22,729 nt of DNA from a virus. The notes beneath the pieces are model-generated. The model saw only the letters and a program-made list of their open reading frames with translations, was not told the origin of the DNA and did not search any database. Both the position numbers and the translations under genes were made by a program. The first letter of the stretch is position 1, and each line of letters starts with the position of its first letter. Below are positions 17,501 to 22,729 of the stretch, piece after piece. The DNA is taken from positions 1-22,729 of the IMG/VR virus record IMGVR_UViG_3300034190_002741. One strand, 5' to 3'.

Positions 17501-20363
17501 TCGCATTAGATAAACTTACTTGTGTATTTAAACTAAATTTTTCTGTTGTAGATACTGAATCAATAATTGTGCCAACTGGAATTCCAGTTCCTTCGACCAA
17601 CAATCCCTTTTGAATTTCACCGCTTGAAACTATAACTGTAATGTCGAAACTATTAACAGTTGCACCTGATACAGTAGCAGTTCCGACTGTTCCAGTAACA
17701 AACATCCCCTCATCTATTGTTCCCGAATTATTATCAAGTGTCACATTTTCTGTAGAAGTTATACCATCCACAAGTGCAGTTGCAGTTGATTTGTGAGTTA
17801 AGGCTGGAACATAAACACCAAAACTATCATTCCATGATTGTTCATTTAAAAACTGACCAGTTGGAACTATTCTTGGTGGACCAAACTCTGTTGCTGAGAT
17901 GCGTCTTCCTGGCACAAACTCCACAGTATCCAACCAAGTTCTTGCTGGTCTTCTACCTTGTGGAAACCTTCTAATAATTTTTTCTGTTGTTTCTTCTGCA
18001 TCCTCTCTAACTAAAACACCAGTATCATCTTCAAGAGTAATGAGAGTCTTTTCAATAAATGTATTTGGCTCTGTACGAAGAATACCACCAGTATCATCCT
18101 CAAGAGCAAGGAATGCATCACCATCAAGACTAGCTGCATTCAGTACAATATTGTCTTCATCTTCCTCATCAATAATTCCTGTTTCTGGAAATCCCTCATC
18201 ATAAAAACCATCATCGGTTCCACCACCAGATAAGGTTAAATAATCCTCTTGTGATGCAATACCATCTTCTAGTCCTATCGGAAGAGCATCAGTGGTTTCC
18301 AAAGTTGTTCTTACTACATCCTCAATAGTTGTCTGCAAAACTTGTGTGTTAGCATCAAATGACTTAACAATACCTGTGTGTGTAGTCAAAGATTCGCCAG
18401 CAACAAATGTTCCACTTACATCTTTTAATATGAGATTAGCTCTAGGTTCAACATCAGGAATATCTGTGGTTACATAATTTGCGCCGCCATCTTTTATCTT
18501 TATTTCATCTATTGCACCAATGTCAGTTGTATTTGCAATCAATGCCGCATTTGATGGGTCATCATAGTTGCCCTGAGTATCTAATACTTTTGTGCCTCTT
18601 GATGGGTCAATAGTAATTGTTGGGAGTTCAGTAAATCCATTCCCTTTGTTTGTGAGTTGAATTTTTTTAATCTCACCTAAATCAACAGTTGCATCCTCAA
18701 GAACCATCTGGTCAGCACCAGTAGTGTATGTATCAGCAACAGGATTCGGCAAAAACTCACTTATGATACTATGACCTAAATCTGTAGCAGTTGCAGTGCC
18801 AGTTTCTAGTCTTAAAATACCAGCTGGTTCAACAAATCTTAGGGGTGTATTATCAGCAAGTGTGAGTAGAGTGCTAACTGTGACATTGTTTTGAGATGTA
18901 ACAGTTGTTACTGTTATACCTTCACCAAGGCCGGAACCATAGACCGTCATATTTTTAGTGATGGTTCCAACATTATTATCTAAAATTATAATATTTGTAT
19001 TGGACACTGCACCATTTGTGATAGCAGTGGCTTCATCATTTAATCCAGACTCCAGAGCAAACTCAAATGTTTCTAAATGTTCAGTGGTTGCTTCTTCATA
19101 AACAAGAAAATCACCAGCATCAGTTGATTCACTATCTGTTCCATCTAAAATTGTTGAACCATCTACAATTGAAACAAATCCAGTTGGTAAAGAAATGTTT
19201 GACTGTGAACTTGCAAAAACTAGGGGATCGCCAACTTTGTAACCAGCACCCACATCATCAACAACCACACTACTAACTGAACCCGTCCTAATCTTTTCAA
19301 TCTCAGCGGTAGCCGACCCATTACCAAAGTCACTATTAATTATTACTTCTTCACCCTTTGAATATAAAATACCACGATCTGTTATTGATGTATCAACCAC
19401 CATATTGTAAACAGTGAAGTCTTGTAAAACATCTCTTGTGGATGATGTGCCTCTTACTGTTTCACCAGATATAAAATCACCATTACGATATGCAATTTTA
19501 AATTCTGTTACATCCAAATTACCTTGAGTTAAATCATTTACACCCTCAACTATTGCTGTAGCACCAGAAGTTAGACCAGTTATTTTTTGACTAACTAATT
19601 CACTTCCTACAGCAGATGATATAGAAGCTGTTCTAATGATTTCACTTCTGCTCCATTCACCATCTGAAGCTTGCATCATAAATTTTCTGGGATAAACTAT
19701 TTCAGAATCTAGATTTAATAATATCCGAATAAAAAGTTTGAAACTTTCACTTGTACCTTTTGTCCTATAAAGTTCACGAATGTTTTTGATAAGGTTTCTC
19801 TTATCAATACCACTTGTTAAATTTTTTGGAATGGCATTCATAAAGGAAACACTTAATTGATCTAGAAAATCATGAATTGTTCCATCAACATCAGCGTAGT
19901 CTAATAGTTGTTGAATGTTCTGTACAGGGTTACCTCTGTATTGTTTAACAGTTGCTTCAGCCGAAGAAGTAGAACCAACGATAGTTTCACCAGTGATAAA
20001 CTGTTGTTGTGCAGAAATAAACATTCTACCATTACGCAAGTCATCAATTAGAATAACAGAGGTTGCTTTTGATGTTTGACCAGTTATGGTTTCTCCAATG
20101 GTAAATTTACCATCAGAGTCTTCATATACAATTTGGTTACCATCTTGGTCTAAAAGGTATGTTGTTGATTCTACTTCAAGAAGGATATTATCAACTTGAG
20201 AGGTTACGATAAGCTCACCAGCTTCTAGATACTCGTAATAGTATTGAAGAAACTTTGAAAATATCGGATGTTCATCTCTCGCATAATCAGGTAACTGACT
20301 ATCAATTAATGGTGAAATTTTTGTCGATAGTGTGGATGTGGGCGGATTATCAAATGGTGCCAT
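14577..20363 (-). CDS. Giant gp7/gpI-like baseplate wedge protein with internal repeats (1,928 aa)
   Basis: Read from ATG 20363, one base after the gp6 stop; an upstream GTG at 20402 in the same frame would overlap gp6 by 38 bases. Residues 18-47 (DSQLPDYARDEHPIFSKF, then YYYEYLE) and 148-235 (DGTIHDFLD, LIKNIRELYRTKGTSESF, ASDGEW) form a conserved head. Its KGT segment recalls P2 gpI, the wedge protein after gpW and gpJ. A second conserved block (LNELKKAVHPAGFAVFGKVS) lies at 1345-1364. Between and after these lie seven acidic LDGTD repeats, several FxxGExITG modules and copies of a DNNxGTI...TVTSQ module. T4 gp7 has 1,032 residues. Position 25-6-X and the gpI-like part suggest the gp7 role, but I saw no direct T4 gp7 similarity. 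It could instead be a wedge/fibre hybrid. Base composition looks like that of its neighbours. Confidence 0.82.
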   Translation of the reverse strand: MAPFDNPPTSTLSTKISPLIDSQLPDYARDEHPIFSKFLQYYYEYLEAGELIVTSQVDNILLEVESTTYLLDQDGNQIVYEDSDGKFTIGETITGQTSKATSVILIDDLRNGRMFISAQQQFITGETIVGSTSSAEATVKQYRGNPVQNIQQLLDYADVDGTIHDFLDQLSVSFMNAIPKNLTSGIDKRNLIKNIRELYRTKGTSESFKLFIRILLNLDSEIVYPRKFMMQASDGEWSRSEIIRTASISSAVGSELVSQKITGLTSGATAIVEGVNDLTQGNLDVTEFKIAYRNGDFISGETVRGTSSTRDVLQDFTVYNMVVDTSITDRGILYSKGEEVIINSDFGNGSATAEIEKIRTGSVSSVVVDDVGAGYKVGDPLVFASSQSNISLPTGFVSIVDGSTILDGTDSESTDAGDFLVYEEATTEHLETFEFALESGLNDEATAITNGAVSNTNIIILDNNVGTITKNMTVYGSGLGEGITVTTVTSQNNVTVSTLLTLADNTPLRFVEPAGILRLETGTATATDLGHSIISEFLPNPVADTYTTGADQMVLEDATVDLGEIKKIQLTNKGNGFTELPTITIDPSRGTKVLDTQGNYDDPSNAALIANTTDIGAIDEIKIKDGGANYVTTDIPDVEPRANLILKDVSGTFVAGESLTTHTGIVKSFDANTQVLQTTIEDVVRTTLETTDALPIGLEDGIASQEDYLTLSGGGTDDGFYDEGFPETGIIDEEDEDNIVLNAASLDGDAFLALEDDTGGILRTEPNTFIEKTLITLEDDTGVLVREDAEETTEKIIRRFPQGRRPARTWLDTVEFVPGRRISATEFGPPRIVPTGQFLNEQSWNDSFGVYVPALTHKSTATALVDGITSTENVTLDNNSGTIDEGMFVTGTVGTATVSGATVNSFDITVIVSSGEIQKGLLVEGTGIPVGTIIDSVSTTEKFSLNTQVSLSNATVLTFKIPPEIKVTTVTSQTSITLSSAITFADDISLSFESPSTNGPFVNGEEITGGTSGATALILDAAANLKFISSNDKNFIVGETITGESKVDSGGNTVNAQSTIETLTNAFVSSPDSIWTDFVIETITNKNAPLLEDASSVIVESDLSEEIVLETAGQFRSVVTISGHVILDGTDTDSADVGGFIIGELNGDTIVLEDEDESFITALDPFRSTFDSYSEQNEQIILDGDFDDTGKILLDGTDTNGLNAGSEVIDESSNADGVASFGNIELEEGGLLLGEIDPETGVLALNGTDSSSTHAGSSVIHEVDGIDFSAGTTTITASGGFTGTIVGADIAKITASVDVERDDISGYGNNIESILGEDLNRLQDSFFYQQFSYEVQTGAGTNEYLNELKKAVHPAGFAVFGKVSIATPISEPMTLSELTDAISISAFSGDPDFFRFVRRSLGTMDLQSGAQDEVIVLESSASISDTEEFFLLEDEALLLQETFTAKQSENEFTIQLETNEERLGVNDKLLTEDDFHINGFSKETVVESNNLILDGTQDGLALQDSKNAGSDLLDESGNPIDLENEPVTFNRFVHERINKPVGINHDAIINEDGGFVLSERSGKSGSIQPYSRYPVDLPTAHNSLPTGSSLVKAQTNSDVSLVRSVGITLPTESFGNTANSFGLIRLGERPFGTERTRVETELGTIASKSAQEAHHVAVIAVSDGLNDEGDLLMEDTNDGISISDISKVKPINIDGVIANTLLLNGTDTSSSNRDDQVLLETGGIILFEDGVAETHVNLTFGQVKLEDGTDGAPGLLLSEDSEFGPTIEDIIRRAIIDISEDPNNTTESSETTGILLEQAEQGFFKQEDESTVSTTYGDDILLENATAFGVNNKLTLENTRIEVEDETDKVGVIPHQNYLNSTFDNISYSSDIYVDIGMDIPLEDGTDNSGGGSIVFDGTDDSSTDAGSSIIHEDGTRASILIDSAFTV
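17385..17774 (-). repeat. Second, interrupted copy of the DNNxGTI...TVTSQ module
   Basis: From the ATG these are residues 864-993. The copy opens with TSTENVTLDNNSGTIDEGMF and closes with IKVTTVTSQTSITLSSAITF plus ADDISLSF. Both ends match the copy at 18825-19022. Between them, at about 17472-17684, sits another unit of the same type (GEIQKGLLVEGTGIPVGTII ... VSLSNATVLTF). One module therefore appears inserted inside another. Confidence 0.65.
18825..19022 (-). repeat. First copy of the DNNxGTI...TVTSQ module in the gp7-like protein
   Basis: From the ATG these are residues 448-513. The copy contains NIIILDNNVGTITKNMTV, then GEGITVTTVTSQNNVTVS and LADNTPLRF. It is uninterrupted. Its DNA at 18890-18911 matches 17444-17465 at 20 of 22 positions, which indicates nucleotide-level duplication rather than convergence. 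Confidence 0.7.
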
Positions 20364-20364
20364 T

Positions 20365-22287
20365 TTAGTAACTCGATATTGTAGAGCTTGAAGAAACTCC
20401 ACTTACTGAATTTCCAGTTGTCGTAGTGCTTGTGCCAGAACTTGATGTACTGATGGTATCCTGTAAAACTGATACAGTTGTGTTCACCAAATCTAATTCA
20501 ATAATCTGATTTCTAACGGGAATAATATCTTGCGAATCTGGTGTTACAGTAATTCTTATCTGTTCTGAAGATGATCCATCAACATCTGATATCGATATAA
20601 TATTAACTGGATTAATTTTTATTTCTCCAGTACCATAATTGATTGTTCCAGCAGTGTTATCAATATATGTCCTAACTCCAGCCAAAAGATAAAAAATTCT
20701 AAGATTACCATTTCCATCATCATCAAAAAATTGTTCATTAACAGTATCGCCACTTACTTTAAATCCAGTTGAGGCAAGAACGCCGCCGTTTGCACCGTTA
20801 TGACCCTCATGAGGATGGAAAAATGCATTGTTAAAATTAACTGTATAACCTATTGAGTTAGACAATGTAGGAGTAAAAAACTTACCCATAGTGATTTTTG
20901 TCACATTACTGGTTATTGATTTGTCAGTATTATCAATTAGACCTACAACCTTAGAGTGCCTAAAAACACTATTAAACTGTTGTAAATCATCATTATTAAA
21001 ATTAATAAGAGTTGTATTTACTAATGATGCTATTGAATTTGGAGTTTCAGTTGTAAGAGAAGAATTGAACTGTGCATTTACATCCAATATGAGAAAAAGT
21101 GTTTCTGGGTCAACAATTACTGGAGTGATAGATGCCACAGTAAACGAAGCAAGATTGTTTACTAGAGTTGTTTTTTCTGAATCAGTAAGATTATTGCCTG
21201 TCGTTGATTTGATGGATATAAAAACCTTTCCATATTCTGGTGTAGATACGACACCAACTGTATCATCAAAAGAGCCATTCTCTCCACCAAAGATAGATAT
21301 CGCTTGTGTATTTGGGTAGAATCGTTTAACAAAGGTTTTATAATCCTCTGCCGTAACACATCTACCCTGAGCAGCATAATCTAAGGGCGCATTAAATTTA
21401 ATTGATGCAATAGTCTCGGCGGCCGCTCCACCACTAGCCGGAGATACGGTTGACACAGTAACATCAATAACGGTATCAATTGCCGCAGAGTTTGAGAAAA
21501 TGGAAGCAGTATTTGCTGCAGCACTATTTGTTACAACATAGGACATTATAACAATATTCCCTGTAGATAATGCTTTGCCGACAACACCATCACCAAAGTA
21601 TATTTCATGTTTACCGTTCTCAACCTCTTGAATGAAATAATTTGCACTTGTTGATGAAACTTGTGAAATGTCAGTTGTTTTTGTATAAGATGTTGAGGTG
21701 GTATCAGAGGCAGAATTTTGGACCTTTACAATCAAAGTATTTGTATCAACTCTGTTATCTGGAATAACAAATCTTTGTTCAACATCTGTCTTATCAACTG
21801 TAATTCTTGTTGTAACAAATGTTCCTTCATATATTGGAACATTTACAAAACTTATTTGACTTCCAGTATTTGACTCTGTATAATCAGTTATCGTAACAAA
21901 TTGAAAATTCGTAGAATCAACTGATGCATTAAAAACCGTGCCAGCTGGTATTGTTCCAGTTGATTTGACAGAATCGAATAATGTAACATCAACTTCTGCT
22001 TTTGCAGCTCTAACAGACGCAACTTCATACCCTAAAGTTTTTGCATGAGAAACGACACTTGAACGAAGAGATGAACTATCTAAGAACATTTCATTTGCAA
22101 GCATATTCATGTTAAAACCAAGATAGTGAGTGTTGTATGCCAAAATGTCCAAAAGGACACTCATACCAGAACCTTCAAAATCATAATCCGTAAATTCTGT
22201 TTGTGCTTCTAAAAATAGTTTTAAATTTGACTTAACATCATCAAAATCAAAATCTGAAACAATTAGTCTTTTATCATCTATGGCCAT
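20365..22287 (-). CDS. gp6: Baseplate wedge protein gp6
   Basis: 640 residues, close to T4 gp6 (660). gp6 forms the core of each wedge and, as a ring, triggers sheath contraction; it belongs to the gpJ-type baseplate family. The N-terminus is characteristic: KLFLEAQTEFTDYDFEGSGM (23-42), VLLDILAYNTHYLGFNMNM (44-62), LANEMFLDSSSLRSSVVSHA (63-82) and KTLGYE. GRCVTAEDYKTFVKRFYPNT and QAISIFGGEN, near the middle, are also typical of this family. The last 30 residues are nearly all Ser, Thr, Gly and Val (TSTTTTGNSVSG) and look like a flexible tail. The ATG at 22287 is fused to the gp25 stop (TAATG). The next gene starts one base after its stop. Confidence 0.96.
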   Translation of the reverse strand: MAIDDKRLIVSDFDFDDVKSNLKLFLEAQTEFTDYDFEGSGMSVLLDILAYNTHYLGFNMNMLANEMFLDSSSLRSSVVSHAKTLGYEVASVRAAKAEVDVTLFDSVKSTGTIPAGTVFNASVDSTNFQFVTITDYTESNTGSQISFVNVPIYEGTFVTTRITVDKTDVEQRFVIPDNRVDTNTLIVKVQNSASDTTSTSYTKTTDISQVSSTSANYFIQEVENGKHEIYFGDGVVGKALSTGNIVIMSYVVTNSAAANTASIFSNSAAIDTVIDVTVSTVSPASGGAAAETIASIKFNAPLDYAAQGRCVTAEDYKTFVKRFYPNTQAISIFGGENGSFDDTVGVVSTPEYGKVFISIKSTTGNNLTDSEKTTLVNNLASFTVASITPVIVDPETLFLILDVNAQFNSSLTTETPNSIASLVNTTLINFNNDDLQQFNSVFRHSKVVGLIDNTDKSITSNVTKITMGKFFTPTLSNSIGYTVNFNNAFFHPHEGHNGANGGVLASTGFKVSGDTVNEQFFDDDGNGNLRIFYLLAGVRTYIDNTAGTINYGTGEIKINPVNIISISDVDGSSSEQIRITVTPDSQDIIPVRNQIIELDLVNTTVSVLQDTISTSSSGTSTTTTGNSVSGVSSSSTISSY

Positions 22288-22718
22288 TATCGTAATCTCT
22301 CTAGAAATACATCTACTGTAATAAGTTCTGTAGGAAAATTCTTGATGAAGAATTCAATTGTCATTTCATACTCATTACGATCTAAATTTGGTCTTGCTGA
22401 TACTCCCATCAACCTAACTCTTGGTTCAAAATTTTCAATTACATCTTCTACTTTCTTAGTTAAAACTATGGATGTTAATGGAGTCATATTTTCAAAAAGC
22501 ATACCTCTGATGCCGGAAGATATCTCTGGATGAAAGGGTTTTTCGTATACATTTGTTAATACCAAATTTCTAACAGCTCTTTTTATATTAGTGACATCTA
22601 TTACAACATTAATATCTTTACTGACTGGCTTTCTGCCAAAGAAAAGGTCAAGGTCACGATACTGACGCACATTGCGTGATATATCATTCTGTCCTTGTGC
22701 GTCTGTAAATCCTGACAT
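22287..22718 (-). CDS. gp25: Baseplate wedge protein gp25
   Basis: 143 residues, against 132 in T4. gp25 is the small gpW/gp25-family protein that starts sheath polymerisation at the baseplate. The family pattern is complete: RDLDLFFGRKPVSKDINVV (21-39), NIKRAVRNLVLTNVYEKPFH (44-63), SGIRGMLFEN (68-77) and the FEPRVRL box (97-103) with its conserved E-P-R. Start ATG 22718 is preceded by AAGGAG with a five-base spacer, the strongest ribosome site in the window together with that of gp18. It overlaps gp6 by one base. Its promoter would lie beyond the right edge. Confidence 0.97.
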   Translation of the reverse strand: MSGFTDAQGQNDISRNVRQYRDLDLFFGRKPVSKDINVVIDVTNIKRAVRNLVLTNVYEKPFHPEISSGIRGMLFENMTPLTSIVLTKKVEDVIENFEPRVRLMGVSARPNLDRNEYEMTIEFFIKNFPTELITVDVFLERLR

Positions 22719-22723
22719 GATTA

Positions 22724-22729
22724 CTCCTT
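22724..22729 (-). promoter_or_regulatory. Ribosome binding site of gp25
   Basis: The minus strand reads AAGGAG followed by TAATC and then the ATG at 22718. It confirms the gp25 start at the edge of the window. Confidence 0.85.

Larger units (their letters stand above)
14625..19151 (-). repeat. Seven dispersed copies of a 19-residue acidic repeat (LDGTD...AG...E) in the gp7-like protein
   Basis: Copies lie at 19095-19151, 16932-16988, 16731-16787, 16578-16634, 15819-15890, 15204-15260 and 14625-14681. From the ATG they are residues 405-423, 1126-1144, 1193-1211, 1244-1262, 1492-1515, 1702-1720 and 1895-1913. Examples are ILDGTDSESTDAGDFLVYE and VFDGTDDSSTDAGSSIIHE. Six are exactly 19 residues; the fifth has five extra residues before AGSDLLDE. 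The consensus is hydrophobic-L-[DN]-G-T-D, five polar residues, AG, two variable residues, two or three hydrophobic residues, then E. The DNA is also similar (plus-strand forms of TCTGTTCCATCTAAAAT). Function unknown. Confidence 0.8.

Noticed and set aside
20891-21319. Plus-strand open frame of 142 codons opposite gp6
   Set aside because: It lies wholly within a conserved gp6 sequence and has no start signals or family features.
1-22729. tRNA genes, CRISPR arrays, insertion sequences, or defence and toxin systems
   Set aside because: Nothing of these types was seen. Repeats in the window lie within coding sequence and are not regularly spaced direct repeats, and no transposase, integrase or attachment-like site was recognised.

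Overview
The window is the virion-assembly (baseplate, neck, packaging, sheath) block of a T4-like contractile-tailed phage. Every large gene but one lies on the minus strand in the T4 order: gp25, gp6, a giant gp7/gpI-like wedge protein, gp8, a giant DUF4815-type structural protein, a small conserved protein, gp13, gp14, gp15, gp16, gp17 and gp18. The DNA is AT-rich. The DUF4815-type protein and the acidic, repeat-rich baseplate proteins resemble T4-like myoviruses of marine bacteria (cyanophage or pelagiphage type) more than enterobacterial T4. The host cannot be fixed from this window; the phage type is inferred from protein resemblance recalled by eye.

Layout, right to left in the direction of transcription. 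gp25 and gp6 (22718-20365) build the inner wedge. A protein of about 1,930 residues (20363-14577) has a P2 gpI-like N-terminal part and sits in the gp7 position. A 44-base gap with two overlapping T4-type late promoter boxes precedes gp8 (14532-13003). A 2,131-residue protein (13001-6606) takes the place of T4 genes 9, 10, 11, 12 and wac. An 82-residue coiled-coil protein leads into the neck and tail-completion genes gp13, gp14 and gp15. The terminase subunits gp16 and gp17 follow. The sheath gene gp18 starts at 1284 behind its own late promoter and runs off the left edge after 428 codons.

Between gp17 and gp18 lies the only plus-strand gene, a 99-residue HNH-like protein. It keeps four zinc-type cysteines but has lost the second half of the HNH active site.

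The minus-strand genes are packed with gaps of 0-3 bases or overlaps of 1-8 bases, and TAATG stop/start fusions occur four times. The only two real gaps (1285-1386 and 14533-14576) both hold perfect TATAAATA boxes. This fits late transcription of a few long, translationally coupled messages.

No complete new system (defence, toxin, CRISPR) is visible. The most unusual content is in the structural proteins. A 19-residue acidic repeat (LDGTD...AG...E) recurs seven times in the gp7-like protein and appears again in the sheath. A gp7-like beta-type module appears to have been inserted inside another copy of itself. A third short module (FxxGExITGxTSGA) is shared by three different baseplate proteins, including an insertion into gp8. 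No stretch longer than 300 bases lacks a gene.
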